Shown in pieces: positions 12,001-19,132 of a stretch of 64,000 nt of DNA (position 1 is the stretch's first letter; every line of letters begins with the position of its first letter). Made by a program: the position numbers and the translations under genes. Under the pieces are notes generated by a model, which saw only the letters and a program-made list of their open reading frames with translations, made no database searches and was not told the DNA's origin. Source of the stretch: Lentisphaerota bacterium. GTDB taxonomy: Bacteria; Verrucomicrobiota; Lentisphaeria; Victivallales; Victivallaceae. The DNA lies in NCBI GenBank assembly GCA_015061685.1, contig SUWD01000001.1, positions 186,001 to 250,000 on the forward strand. The letters are read 5' to 3'.

Positions 12001-12893
12001 TCTTCTTCGTTACGGGCGGGGTCTTTCCGCATGGTGGCGAAAATATAATCTTCTTTGGGCGGCACGATCGCCAATTCGACGCTTTCGATGCCGTTGGCGT
12101 GCATATCAGCAAGAGCTTTTTCGTTGAGCTGGAGCAATTCGCCGACGATAACTTCCTCTGCCTCGTTGGTCACGGAGTCAACGGTATAGTATTTGGAAAG
12201 ATCCTTTTCCTTGAGCAAAGTGGAAATGGACATCTTTTTCAGAGTGTAGAACTCTTTGAGGATGTCGTGGTTGGTGGGATAACCGATCGCCCGGAAGAAG
12301 GTGGTGATGTAGAATTTCCGGCGGCGGCGGCGGCGGTCAAGATAGATCTGGATGAGATTGCTCTGATCGAACTGCACATCCATCCAGCTGCCGCGATCGG
12401 GAATGACCCGGTAGCTGTAAAGCATTCTGCCGGAGGTGTGACGGTTTTTCTCAAAGCAGATACCCGGACTGCGGTGCAGCTGACTGATAATGACACGTTC
12501 GGCACCGTTGATGATAAAGGTACCCTGTTCGGTCATGATGGGGATATCACCCATGAAAACTCTTTCGGGGATCTCCATGTCCTTGACCTTGAGCAGGAAG
12601 TTGACATAGAGCGGTGCATCGTAGATTTTGCCGTCTTTGATGCAGTCGATCACATCGCTTTTCTGCGGGGGACACTCACCGATCTCGTAGGAAACAAATT
12701 CCAGAGACATGTTTTTGTCGAAACTTTCAATGGGAAAAATATCCATGAAAATTTCCTGAAGCCCCTGCCGTTTGCGTTCAGCCGGAGGCACGAAACGCTG
12801 CAGAAAATTGTCGTAGGAATCCACCTGCAACCCGATCAGGTCAGGCATCTCCAGGACATTGCGCAGCTGTCCGAAACTTTTGCGTTCCGCCAT
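9084..12893 (-). CDS. rpoB: DNA-directed RNA polymerase subunit beta, with Asn at the rifampicin position 526
   Basis: The 1269-residue beta subunit has the rifampicin-pocket segment [19 protein letters not shown] followed by [10 protein letters not shown], the conserved [16 protein letters not shown], and late segments [15 protein letters not shown] and [21 protein letters not shown]. Where E. coli has His526, this protein has Asn462 (codon 11508-11510); the equivalents of Asp516, Gln513, Arg529 and Ser531 are unchanged. His-to-Asn at this site is known from low-level rifampicin-resistant isolates of S. aureus and M. tuberculosis. The gene is preceded by a 413-nt gap holding an attenuator and four similar hairpins. 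Confidence 0.99.
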   Translation of the reverse strand: MAERKSFGQLRNVLEMPDLIGLQVDSYDNFLQRFVPPAERKRQGLQEIFMDIFPIESFDKNMSLEFVSYEIGECPPQKSDVIDCIKDGKIYDAPLYVNFLLKVKDMEIPERVFMGDIPIMTEQGTFIINGAERVIISQLHRSPGICFEKNRHTSGRMLYSYRVIPDRGSWMDVQFDQSNLIQIYLDRRRRRRKFYITTFFRAIGYPTNHDILKEFYTLKKMSISTLLKEKDLSKYYTVDSVTNEAEEVIVGELLQLNEKALADMHANGIESVELAIVPPKEDYIFATMRKDPARNEEEALKAIYQRMRPGDPTNLSNARLLIKRLFFDNRRYDLGMVGRYKLNERLKLDIPADFRTLDPRDLIEATKMLIELHHTNGPVDDIDHLGARRVRTVGELLQNQCRAGLLRTERLIRERMTFEEPNISPSKLINPKTFAGVIRDFFARSQLSQFMDQNNPLSELTNKRRFSALGPGGLSRDRAGFEVRDVHTSHYGRICPIETPEGPNIGLISSMALYAIINEYGFLETPYRKVVNGQVTDTIDYLTADKEENFVIAQANALLDENNCFVRDMVMCRKAGESAEHPKDTIDYMDVSPKQLVSAAAGIIPFLEHDDANRALMGSNMQRQAVPLLMPDSPYVGTGLEARIARDSRAVIVAREDGVVAEVNSERIVVTPDGALPTEEVPGRTYRLYKYLRSNAGTCINQRPRVRRGDAVKKGDLLADGAATYGGELALGRNVLVAFMPWCGYNFEDAIIVSERLVKEDVYTSIHVDEFEITSRDTKLGPEEITRDIPNVGEDALRNLDSRGIVIEGAEVKPGDILVGKITPKSETELAPEERLLRAIFGEKAADVKDSSLTVSSGKGGIVMDIRAEYVKDQPNKPGLTKTEKKNQEKLIRTEYRETNNELIAELTERLSDLLLGVKIPVQITDGAAEEPKLLVPANRKITRSPIVKLANHHASWQMEDCEVKNAIAAIIDSFKERFEDNEAHLRSLEDENFGENDQGTIKRVKVYVACKRKLQVGDKMAGRHGNKGIVSRIVPVEDMPFLEDGTPVDIILNPLGVPSRMNIGQVLETHLGWAAKMLGIKVATPVFDGACEQDIIDMMEKGNERFAEENGKNYHWGFKKQPDGSYVYDGKADVYDGRTGDRFDQRVMVGQIYMLKLDHLVANKIHARAVGPYSLVTQQPLGGKAQHGGQRFGEMEVWALEAYGAAYNLQEMLTVKSDDTKGRSRIYELIVKGQNVLTAGRPESFNVLLKEMQSLGLDIRTVRGGDDR

Positions 12894-13048
12894 ACATTCA
12901 CCTTGTTTGTTATGTTGGTTGAAAAAAATTCAAAAAAAATTCAAAAAAAGGGCAAAAAAACTTTTGATTGCCCGTAAAATTCAGGTATCATTACACAAAA
13001 CAACCGATCTCAGCTTTTCCGGCACAGGAAAATGAAATCGGGAAACGA

Positions 13049-13217
13049 CCGGCACCGACAAAAAACCACATCGGTTCTCCGGCAAGCTCTTCTTATTTAC
13101 AGCAAAAAACCACACTGTTTCAGAGGAGCGGAATACTGTCGGGGCAAAAAACCACACCACCGGCAGCAAATTTTACTTTTCTGCATCATCCGCCAGGATA
13201 AAAAAACCACTATCCTG
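13049..13217 (-). repeat. array of four hairpins with an invariant GUGGUUUUUU loop
   Basis: The rpoB leader contains four copies of the same 10-nt core (AAAAAACCAC on the plus strand; at 13060-13069, 13104-13113, 13146-13155 and 13201-13210). Each is flanked by arms that pair with each other but differ in sequence between copies. Copy 1: ACCGA/TCGGT plus an outer CCGG/CCGG (13049-13082). Copy 2: ACAG/CTGT plus an outer GCTCTTC/GAGGAGC with one mismatch (13086-13129). Copy 3: CTGTCGGGG with CCACCGGCAG, one mismatch and one bulge (13136-13166). Copy 4: perfect 7-bp CAGGATA/TATCCTG (13194-13217). The stems vary and the loop does not, which points to a structured RNA or binding site rather than a sequence duplication. 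Spacing of loops is 44, 42 and 55 nt. No known family is recognised. Confidence 0.65.
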
Positions 13218-13220
13218 CGG

Positions 13221-13250
13221 AAAAAGAAAAAATCGTGTGCAGAAACACGA
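13221..13250 (-). terminator. intrinsic terminator or attenuator between rplL and rpoB
   Basis: In the transcript a 6-bp stem TCGTGT/ACACGA (13245-13250 with 13233-13238, 6-nt loop) runs directly into a U-rich tract (13232 down to 13221). The stem is short, so partial termination is likely, which fits the usual lower expression of rpoBC relative to the L7/L12 gene in bacteria. Confidence 0.55.
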
Positions 13251-13255
13251 AATCG

Positions 13256-13285
13256 CGGCGGACGGGGTTTTTCACCCCGCCGCCG
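13256..13285 (-). promoter_or_regulatory. strong GC-rich hairpin just after rplL
   Basis: Arms 13274-13285 and 13256-13268 pair over 12 bp with one bulged base and a 5-nt loop, about 20 nt after the rplL stop. No U-tract follows immediately, so it more likely protects the rplL mRNA end or is a processing site than acts as a terminator itself. Confidence 0.5.
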
Positions 13286-13306
13286 TGAGAAAATCCAGTA
13301 AATAAA

Positions 13307-13696
13307 TTACTTGATTTCGATCTTGGCACCAGCTTCTTCGAGGGTAGCTTTGATCTTTTCGGCTTCTTCCTTGGAAGCACCTTCTTTGATGGTCTTGGGG
13401 GCGCCTTCGACCATGTCTTTGGCTTCTTTCAGACCGAGACCGGTGATGCCGCGGATCTCTTTGATCACGCCGATTTTCTTCGCAGCGTCAAAGCCGGCGA
13501 GGATGACATCAAATTCGGTTTTTTCTTCAGCCGGAGCAGCAGCGGCAGCAGCCGGAGCAGCGGCAGCGACGGCGACCGGAGCAGCAGCGCTCACGCCGAG
13601 ACGCTCTTCGAGGGTTTTGACCAGTTTGGAAAGCTCCAGGACGGTCATGTTTTCAATGTAGGAAACGAATTCTTCCATTTTGTTTTCTTCGGACAT
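13307..13696 (-). CDS. rplL: 50S ribosomal protein L7/L12
   Basis: L7/L12 forms the flexible stalk dimers that recruit translational GTPases. The 129-residue protein shows the three-part design: an N-terminal dimerisation helix region ([19 protein letters not shown]), an Ala-rich hinge around residues 35-57, and the C-terminal globular domain with [37 protein letters not shown] and [20 protein letters not shown]. Length is typical. It lies 21 nt after rplJ, whose product anchors it on the ribosome. Confidence 0.98.
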   Translation of the reverse strand: MSEENKMEEFVSYIENMTVLELSKLVKTLEERLGVSAAAPVAVAAAAPAAAAAAPAEEKTEFDVILAGFDAAKKIGVIKEIRGITGLGLKEAKDMVEGAPKTIKEGASKEEAEKIKATLEEAGAKIEIK

Positions 13697-13717
13697 CTTA
13701 AATGCCTCCCATGCTTA

Positions 13718-14242
13718 TTAATTGTTCGCGTTCTCAAGTTTGTCTTTATAGGCGTTGACCACGTTAACGATGCTCGCAGCTTTGGCATTGAGAACCGTGA
13801 CGAGGTTGCGGGCCGGCGCTTGAAGGACACCGAGCAGCATAGCCTGGAGTACCGGTTTGGCGGGCAGATCAGCCAGCGCACCGACTTCAGCGGAGGACAG
13901 CACCGCGCCATCCATATAACCGCCTTTGGCCTTGACCTGTTCCTGCTTTTTACCGAATTCGACCAGCAGTTTGGCCACAGCACTGCAGTCGCCCTGTCCA
14001 TACACCATAGCGGTGCTGGCAGTCAGATCGATCGCCTCAAGTCCCAGCTCGAGCTGGTCAGCGGCTTTTTTGATCAGAGTATTTTTCTGAACGGTACATT
14101 TTGCACCGGCAGCAGCCAGCTGGTTACGCAATTCAGAGAAGCTCTTGACCGTAAGACCGGCGTAGGAGACGAAATAGACATAATCAGAGGTCTTGACCGC
14201 ATCTACGATCGAAGCGACCAGAAATTGTTTTTCGATTCTCAT
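13718..14242 (-). CDS. rplJ: 50S ribosomal protein L10
   Basis: L10 (uL10) is the stalk base that carries the L7/L12 dimers. The 174-residue product begins [20 protein letters not shown] and has the family core SYAGLTVKSFSELRNQL and KNTLIKKA, with an amphipathic C-terminal helix for L12 binding. The start at 14242 overlaps the rplA stop by 4 nt (ATGA). A longer reading frame begins inside rplA and is not L10-like. The overlap leaves no space for the L10 leader found before rplJ in enterobacteria, so coupling to rplA is the probable translational control. Confidence 0.96.
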   Translation of the reverse strand: MRIEKQFLVASIVDAVKTSDYVYFVSYAGLTVKSFSELRNQLAAAGAKCTVQKNTLIKKAADQLELGLEAIDLTASTAMVYGQGDCSAVAKLLVEFGKKQEQVKAKGGYMDGAVLSSAEVGALADLPAKPVLQAMLLGVLQAPARNLVTVLNAKAASIVNVVNAYKDKLENANN

Positions 14243-14943
14243 TTCGCCGCCCTCACCAGTTCCTTGAGGTTGATTTTGAGACCGGGGGTCATCGTGGCGG
14301 AAACCGAACAAGAGATGATATAAACACCCTTGGCGGAAACCGGACGTGCCTTCTGAATAGCATCGCTCAAAGCATCAAAGTTCTCTTTGAGAGCGTCTGC
14401 TTCAAAGGACAATTTACCAATCGGCACATGGACGCAAGCACCACGGTCGGCACGGAATTCAGCACGACCGGCTTTCGCCTCACGCACTGCGGCACCGACA
14501 GCATCGGTAACCGTACCGGTTTTGGGGTTCGGCATCAATCCGCGGGGACCGAGCTGACGGCCCAGGGGACGAACCATTTTCATTGCATCCGGAGTGGCGA
14601 TCAGGGTATCGAAATCCTGAAAACCGTCTTTGATCTGCTGAACCAGATCTTCATAACCGACCACATCCGCACCGGCTTCGCGGGCTTCCTCGGCCTGCGG
14701 ACCGTCGCAAACCACCGCAACGCGGACAGTTTTACCGGTACCGCGGGGCATCGGGCAGACACCACGCACCGTCTGATCCGACTTACGCGGATCAATTCCG
14801 AGCTTGAAAGCCACTTCGACAGTCTGATCGAATTTTACTCCGGGCAGAGCCTTGAGCAAACCGATCGCTTCTTCGACGCTGTGGCGGATCTGGAGATCGC
14901 CAAGAGCCTCAAGCTGCTTTTTGTACAGTTTACTTCTACGCAT
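14239..14943 (-). CDS. rplA: 50S ribosomal protein L1
   Basis: L1 (uL1) forms the mobile stalk at the E site and in other bacteria represses translation of the L11 operon. The 234-residue product starts [16 protein letters not shown] and contains the family segments [47 protein letters not shown] and [14 protein letters not shown]. The start at 14943 is inside the last codons of rplK (8-nt overlap), suggesting tight translational coupling. Confidence 0.97.
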   Translation of the reverse strand: MRRSKLYKKQLEALGDLQIRHSVEEAIGLLKALPGVKFDQTVEVAFKLGIDPRKSDQTVRGVCPMPRGTGKTVRVAVVCDGPQAEEAREAGADVVGYEDLVQQIKDGFQDFDTLIATPDAMKMVRPLGRQLGPRGLMPNPKTGTVTDAVGAAVREAKAGRAEFRADRGACVHVPIGKLSFEADALKENFDALSDAIQKARPVSAKGVYIISCSVSATMTPGLKINLKELVRAAK

Positions 14944-15364
14944 CGACCACCTCGATTCCCATGCTGCGCGCGGTTCCTTCGATGATGCGCATCGCCGCTT
15001 CTTCGCTCCGGGCATTCATGTCTTCCCGTTTGATCTGAACGATCTCACGAATCTGCTCGCGGGTAATTTTACCCGCTTTTTCGCTGCCGGGCTTTTTAGC
15101 CGCAGAAGCGACACCTGCTGCTTTCTTGATCAGAACAGCAGCCGGGGGTGATTTGCAGATGAACGTGAAAGAACGGTCCTGATAGACCGTGATCACAACA
15201 GGAATAACCGTTCCGCTCTGAGCCTGAGTGGCGGCATTGAACTGCTTACAGAACTCCATAATGTTACAGCCGGCCGCACCGAGTGCCGGTCCAATCGGGG
15301 GAGCCGGATTCGCTGCGCCTGCCGGGATCTGCAACCGGATCAAGCCTGTAATCTTCTTTGCCAT
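14936..15364 (-). CDS. rplK: 50S ribosomal protein L11
   Basis: L11 (uL11) with its 23S rRNA site forms the GTPase-associated centre. The 142-residue protein has the proline-rich N-domain ([19 protein letters not shown]) to which thiazole antibiotics bind, [13 protein letters not shown], and the C-terminal rRNA-binding domain with [17 protein letters not shown]. Length is standard. It heads the L11-L1-L10-L12 block, 93 nt after nusG, and that gap contains a small hairpin. Confidence 0.98.
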   Translation of the reverse strand: MAKKITGLIRLQIPAGAANPAPPIGPALGAAGCNIMEFCKQFNAATQAQSGTVIPVVITVYQDRSFTFICKSPPAAVLIKKAAGVASAAKKPGSEKAGKITREQIREIVQIKREDMNARSEEAAMRIIEGTARSMGIEVVDA

Positions 15365-15386
15365 GATTACTTCCTTTTTACGACAT

Positions 15387-15407
15387 CTGTCCGGTCAGGA
15401 TTGACAG
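15387..15407 (-). promoter_or_regulatory. small hairpin in the rplK leader (possible L1 site)
   Basis: A 5-bp stem CTGTC/GACAG (15403-15407 with 15387-15391) lies about 25-45 nt before the rplK ATG and is followed in the mRNA by ATGTCG. An alternative GTCA/TGAC pairing overlaps it. In other bacteria L1 binds a stem with an internal loop at this place. The match here is only positional, so the call is tentative. Confidence 0.25.
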
Positions 15408-15457
15408 GATTCCTCCCGTGACGATGCCAACACTTTGTAATAAAGTCCCGAACCGGC

Positions 15458-16048
15458 TTAAACAGCCTGCTCGACCTGCCAAAACTCCAAATCCACCGGG
15501 GTTGAACGACCGAAGATCAGAATCACGACCGTCAGGCGGCCGCGAGTCTCATCGATTGCGGTAACGTTACCCTCATATCCCATAAATGCACCGTCCTTGA
15601 TACGGACGATATCCCCGACTTTGACGCCGATGACCAGCACCGGAGCAGCGGCCTCTTCGCTGAGAGCCGGATTCATATCGAGGAATTCTTCTTCAGTAAG
15701 CGGACTCGGCCGGGTTGCATCACCCAGGAAACCGAGAACTCCCTGAACACTGCGCACAAAATACCATGCTTTTTCATCAACGATGCCGTCAGCATCGTAC
15801 AGATCCATACGCACCAGCACATAACCGGGAAAAAGCTTCTTCGTGACGGTGATCGCTTTGCCGCGACGGATCTCTTTAACTTTATTTTCCGGGATCAAAG
15901 CTTCATAAACGTTGACCTGATCGCCGGTACGCAACTGCCGGTTAATGGTGTCGCGCACTTTATTTTCGTGTCCGGACAAGGTTTGGATAACAAACCACTG
16001 ACCGCGAAGATCCTGCTGATTCTCAACTGCTTCGTCCATTATACTCAC
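15458..16048 (-). CDS. nusG: transcription termination/antitermination factor NusG
   Basis: NusG binds RNA polymerase through its NGN domain and couples it to ribosomes or Rho through its KOW domain. The 196-residue protein has the NGN segments GQWFVIQTLSGHENKVRD and LFPGYVLVRMDL, a V-RSVQGVLGFLG stretch, and a KOW domain near residues 143-190 (VGDIVRIKDGAFMGYEGNV, FGRSTPVDLEFWQVE). Length is normal. It follows secE by 30 nt, the near-universal secE-nusG arrangement. Confidence 0.96.
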   Translation of the reverse strand: MSIMDEAVENQQDLRGQWFVIQTLSGHENKVRDTINRQLRTGDQVNVYEALIPENKVKEIRRGKAITVTKKLFPGYVLVRMDLYDADGIVDEKAWYFVRSVQGVLGFLGDATRPSPLTEEEFLDMNPALSEEAAAPVLVIGVKVGDIVRIKDGAFMGYEGNVTAIDETRGRLTVVILIFGRSTPVDLEFWQVEQAV

Positions 16049-16078
16049 CGGAAATTAATTTCTGCGTAACTTCATTCA

Positions 16079-16312
16079 TCAACCACGAACTGTGACCCAA
16101 CGGATCAACAGACGTGCAATCTCATCCACACCGGCAACAAAACAGGCAAGAATCAACATCGCCACAACCACCAACACTGTTGATTCAAGCAACTGCTGAC
16201 GGCTGGGCCAGGAACAGCGGCCAAGTTCAGCGACCGTGTCGGCACAAAACCGGCGGATACGTCCGGTTACCGAATCAAAACCGGAACTCAAACTCTTTTT
16301 GCTCTTTTCCAT
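16079..16312 (-). CDS. secE: protein translocase subunit SecE
   Basis: SecE clamps the SecY halves of the membrane translocon. This is the short single-span form: 77 residues, with an amphipathic segment (ADTVAELGRCSWPSRQQLLES, residues about 24-44) carrying the conserved W-P-S-R and then one hydrophobic helix (TVLVVVAMLILACFVAGVD). It lies between tRNA-Trp and nusG, as in many bacteria. Confidence 0.93.
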   Translation of the reverse strand: MEKSKKSLSSGFDSVTGRIRRFCADTVAELGRCSWPSRQQLLESTVLVVVAMLILACFVAGVDEIARLLIRWVTVRG

Positions 16313-16357
16313 CTGTCTGACCTTGTCTGTTATATGTGTTACCGTTTAACGAAAAAC

Positions 16358-16434
16358 TGGCAGGAAAGGTGAGGCTCGAACTCACGACCTGCGGTTTTGG
16401 AGACCGCTGCTCTAGCCAACTGAGCTACTTTCCT
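16358..16434 (-). tRNA. trnW: tRNA-Trp (CCA anticodon)
   Basis: The minus strand folds into a cloverleaf: acceptor AGGAAAG/CTTTCCT, anticodon stem GCGGT/ACCGC around loop CTCCAAA (anticodon CCA), T-arm with GTTCGAGCC, and an encoded 3' CCA (16358-16360). It lies between rpmG and secE and must be processed out of their transcript. Confidence 0.97.
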
Positions 16435-16455
16435 GCACTTCAAAATCTCACCGCA

Positions 16456-16608
16456 TCAGCGCGTTTCTTTATGCACAGTGTGCTTGCGCTCGAAGGGGCA
16501 GTACTTCTTCTTTTCCAAGCGTTCCGGAGTGTTGCGCTTTTCTTTGGTCGTCGTATAGTTGCGACGTTTGCACTCGGTGCACTCCATAATTACCAATTCA
16601 CGAGCCAT
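16456..16608 (-). CDS. rpmG: 50S ribosomal protein L33, three-cysteine variant
   Basis: A 50-residue product, [18 protein letters not shown] to HTVHKETR, matches L33 (bL33), which lies near the E site. The cysteine-bearing form normally has two CxxC pairs. Here the first pair (Cys10, Cys13) and Cys37 are kept, but the fourth position is Glu40 ([10 protein letters not shown]), so zinc binding is doubtful. It lies between tuf and tRNA-Trp, the usual neighbourhood of rpmG-secE-nusG. Confidence 0.93.
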   Translation of the reverse strand: MARELVIMECTECKRRNYTTTKEKRNTPERLEKKKYCPFERKHTVHKETR

Positions 16609-16720
16609 ATTAAGCACTCTACTTTTTTACAGGTTTATTACGATATTATCCCGGACCGTCTTTTTGGGCGGCCCGGGATCACTCCGCTATTCGAAAGAAT
16701 CAATCTTTCAAATGCATTGA

Positions 16721-17920
16721 TTACTCGATAACTTCGGAGACACGACCGGAAGCAACGGTACGACCGCCTTCACGGATAGCGAAACGAAGTCCTTTTTCCA
16801 TAGCGATCGGAGCGATCAGCTCAACGCTGATGGAGGTGTTATCACCAGGCATCACCATTTCAGTGCCTTCGGCAAGGGTGATGGTACCGGTAACGTCAGT
16901 CGTACGGAAGTAGAACTGAGGACGATAGTTGTTGAAGAACGGGGTGTGACGTCCACCTTCCTCTTTACTCAGCACGTAGATCTCACCTTTGAATTTGGTG
17001 TGAGGAGTGATTGAACCGGGTTTGGCAAGAACCTGACCACGGACAACATCTTCCTTCTTGGTACCGCGGAGCAAGCAACCGACGTTGTCACCGGCCTGAC
17101 CCTGATCGAGGATCTTACGGAACATCTCAACACCGGTAACGGTGGTTTTGCTGGTCGGACGGATACCAACGATTTCAACGTCTTCACCAACTTTGATGAC
17201 ACCGCTCTCAACACGGCCGGTAACCACGGTACCGCGACCTTCGATTGAGAACACGTCTTCGATCGGCATGATGAAAGGTTTGTCGATGTCGCGCTGGGGC
17301 TCCGGAATGAAGGAGTCAACAGCTTCCATCAGTTCGTAGATGCACTGGCAATCCGGATGATCAGCGGCACCTTCAGCCTCGACGGCTTTCAGAGCGGAAC
17401 CCTTGATGATCGGGGTATCGTCGCCGGGGAAGTCGTATTTGCTGAGCAGGTCGCGGATTTCCATCTCGACGAGTTCGAGCAGTTCGGGGTCATCCAGCTG
17501 GTCACATTTGTTCATAAAGACCACGATAGCGGGCACACCGACCTGACGGGCGAGCAGCACGTGCTCGAAGGTCTGAGCCATAGGACCGTCGGTGGCGGCG
17601 ATAACGAGGATAGCACCGTCCATCTGAGCAGCACCGGTGATCATGTTTTTCACATAGTCAGCGTGTCCCGGGCAGTCAACGTGAGCATAGTGACGATTGG
17701 CACTCTCGTACTCAACGTGGGAGGTATTGATGGTGATTCCACGAGCCTTTTCCTCCGGGGCGTTATCGATTTCATCATACTTACGGATTTCACCACCGCC
17801 GAATTTGCTGTGCATGCACATGGTGATAGCAGCAGTCAGAGTGGTTTTACCATGGTCAACGTGGCCGATAGTACCGACGTTAACGTGCGGCTTTGTTCTC
17901 ACAAAATTTTCTTTAGCCAT
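16721..17920 (-). CDS. tuf: elongation factor Tu
   Basis: EF-Tu delivers aminoacyl-tRNA to the ribosome. The 399-residue protein has GHVDHGKTT (G1), [14 protein letters not shown] (G2), DCPGHADY (G3), NKCD (G4) and the domain 2/3 segments [20 protein letters not shown] and [21 protein letters not shown]. The ATG at 17920 follows an AGGAGG site; in-frame codons upstream would add 12 residues not seen in EF-Tu. It lies downstream of tRNA-Leu and tRNA-Thr and starts the rpmG-secE-nusG block; no tuf copy accompanies fusA. Confidence 0.99.
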   Translation of the reverse strand: MAKENFVRTKPHVNVGTIGHVDHGKTTLTAAITMCMHSKFGGGEIRKYDEIDNAPEEKARGITINTSHVEYESANRHYAHVDCPGHADYVKNMITGAAQMDGAILVIAATDGPMAQTFEHVLLARQVGVPAIVVFMNKCDQLDDPELLELVEMEIRDLLSKYDFPGDDTPIIKGSALKAVEAEGAADHPDCQCIYELMEAVDSFIPEPQRDIDKPFIMPIEDVFSIEGRGTVVTGRVESGVIKVGEDVEIVGIRPTSKTTVTGVEMFRKILDQGQAGDNVGCLLRGTKKEDVVRGQVLAKPGSITPHTKFKGEIYVLSKEEGGRHTPFFNNYRPQFYFRTTDVTGTITLAEGTEMVMPGDNTSISVELIAPIAMEKGLRFAIREGGRTVASGRVSEVIE

Positions 17921-17975
17921 TTTTTCCTCCTGACAGGTTATTTGGTTTCCTTGCAAGACTCTACATAATAAAAAC

Positions 17976-18051
17976 TGGAGCCTACATCCGGACTTGAACC
18001 GGAGACCTCATCCTTACCAAGGATGTGCTCTACCGACTGAGCTATGTAGGC
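17976..18051 (-). tRNA. trnT: tRNA-Thr (GGT anticodon)
   Basis: Cloverleaf on the minus strand: acceptor GCCTACA/TGTAGGC, D-arm with AGCTCAGTCGGTAGAGC, anticodon stem CATCC/GGATG with loop TTGGTAA (anticodon GGT), T-arm GTTCAAGTCC, and encoded CCA at 17976-17978. It is cotranscribed with tRNA-Leu and tuf. Confidence 0.97.
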
Positions 18052-18066
18052 ACTCATTCAAAGAAA

Positions 18067-18151
18067 TGGTACTCGAGGGGGGACTTGAACCCCCAAGGAT
18101 CGCTCCATATGGACCTCAACCATACGCGTCTGCCAGTTCCGCCACCCGAGC
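18067..18151 (-). tRNA. trnL: tRNA-Leu (GAG anticodon)
   Basis: An 85-nt class II tRNA: acceptor GCTCGGG/CTCGAGT with G-U pairs, anticodon stem around loop TTGAGGT (anticodon GAG, reading CUC/CUU), a long variable arm, T-arm GTTCAAGTCC, and encoded CCA at 18067-18069. It is the first RNA of the tRNA-tuf transcript. Confidence 0.96.
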
Positions 18152-18197
18152 ACTTGGACACACTGTTTTTCATCAGCGTTAATCGTGAACAAAACCT

Positions 18198-18226
18198 AAT
18201 ATAACTACTCTTTACGAGTTTTTCAA
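18198..18226 (-). promoter_or_regulatory. strong sigma70-type promoter for the tRNA-tuf-secE-rpoBC supercluster
   Basis: TTGAAA (18221-18226), a 17-bp spacer and TATATT (18198-18203) on the minus strand, about 45 nt before the 5' end of tRNA-Leu. Upstream DNA is A/T-tract rich, like an UP element. This is the best promoter for the run of genes down to rpoC. Confidence 0.7.
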
Positions 18227-18289
18227 ATCATTTTTCAGATATTTTTGCATTTTTTTAGCTCTTTTCCGCTATTCCCGGATAAATTGCCG

Positions 18290-19132
18290 TCAAAAACCCA
18301 ACATTTCCCGGACGAATTGCGGTTTGGCAAAAGCGGCTTCATGAACCTCTTTATTGTAATAACGCAGCTTTGATGCCAACTGCGGATCGACCGCTGAAGC
18401 AGGTTTATCCACAGCCCTGCCATCCGTGGCGACACAGCATCCGATCATGCCGGTAGGGTAAGTCGGCACTGATATTGCCGCATAATCCACATATTTGAAG
18501 TTACTTCTTGCCGCATTGATCAAATTTTTCACCACCTCCGGCAGCAGCCAGGGGGATTCAGCCTGGGTACCGACCACGCCGCCCGGACGCAGAGCTTTTT
18601 TCAAATCAGCATAAAATTGAGCCCCGAAAAGCGGAGCCCCCGGCCCGCCCGGGTCGGTGGAATCAACGATCACCAGATCGTAATAACCCTCTTTCTCCCG
18701 GATAAATTCACTGCCGTCGGCGATATGGATATTTACCCTGGGGTCATCAAAACCGCATGCCATTTCCGGCAGAAATTTCTTTGCCGTTTTAATAACTTCC
18801 TCATCAATATCGCAAAGATCGAGCACTTTGGGTTCTTTGTGCCGGGACAACTCCCGCAGGACTCCGCCGTCACCGCCGCCGATAACCAGAATTCTCTCCG
18901 GATTGCCGTGGGCATAATAGGGCAGATTTGCCATCATCTCCTGATACGCAAATTCATCAGCATAGGTCAGCTGAATAATACCGTCAAGCAGCAGCAGTCT
19001 GCCGAGCCGGCAGGTTTCATAGACCTCTATTTTCTGGAATTTGCTCTGTTTTTCACAGAGTTTTTCCTTTACTTCGATCGTCTGCCCGTAGCCGTTGCCG
19101 ACTTCGGTAACCCAGAAATTTTTCTGCATCAT
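18290..19132 (-). CDS. speE: spermidine synthase
   Basis: SpeE transfers an aminopropyl group from decarboxylated S-adenosylmethionine to putrescine. The 280-residue protein has the family hallmarks: LLLLDGIIQLTYADEFAYQE, the SAM-site VIGGGDGGVLREL, CDIDEEVI, the catalytic-loop VIVDSTDPGGPGAPLFG and VPTYPTGMIG. Two adjacent ATG codons (19132 and 19129) are possible; both overlap the stop of the upstream PurF-like gene, so the pair is translationally coupled. No speD (SAM decarboxylase) lies in the window. Confidence 0.95.
   Translation of the reverse strand: MMQKNFWVTEVGNGYGQTIEVKEKLCEKQSKFQKIEVYETCRLGRLLLLDGIIQLTYADEFAYQEMMANLPYYAHGNPERILVIGGGDGGVLRELSRHKEPKVLDLCDIDEEVIKTAKKFLPEMACGFDDPRVNIHIADGSEFIREKEGYYDLVIVDSTDPGGPGAPLFGAQFYADLKKALRPGGVVGTQAESPWLLPEVVKNLINAARSNFKYVDYAAISVPTYPTGMIGCCVATDGRAVDKPASAVDPQLASKLRYYNKEVHEAAFAKPQFVREMLGF

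Noticed and set aside
5725-12977. Several 100-600-codon plus-strand frames opposite rpoC and rpoB
   Set aside because: All lie antisense to RNA polymerase genes, with low-complexity Thr/Gly/Phe-rich translations typical of shadows.
13049-13217. Four tandem intrinsic terminators (each core has a U6 run)
   Set aside because: The U6 run lies in the loop, not after the stem, and no GC stem directly precedes any U-run.
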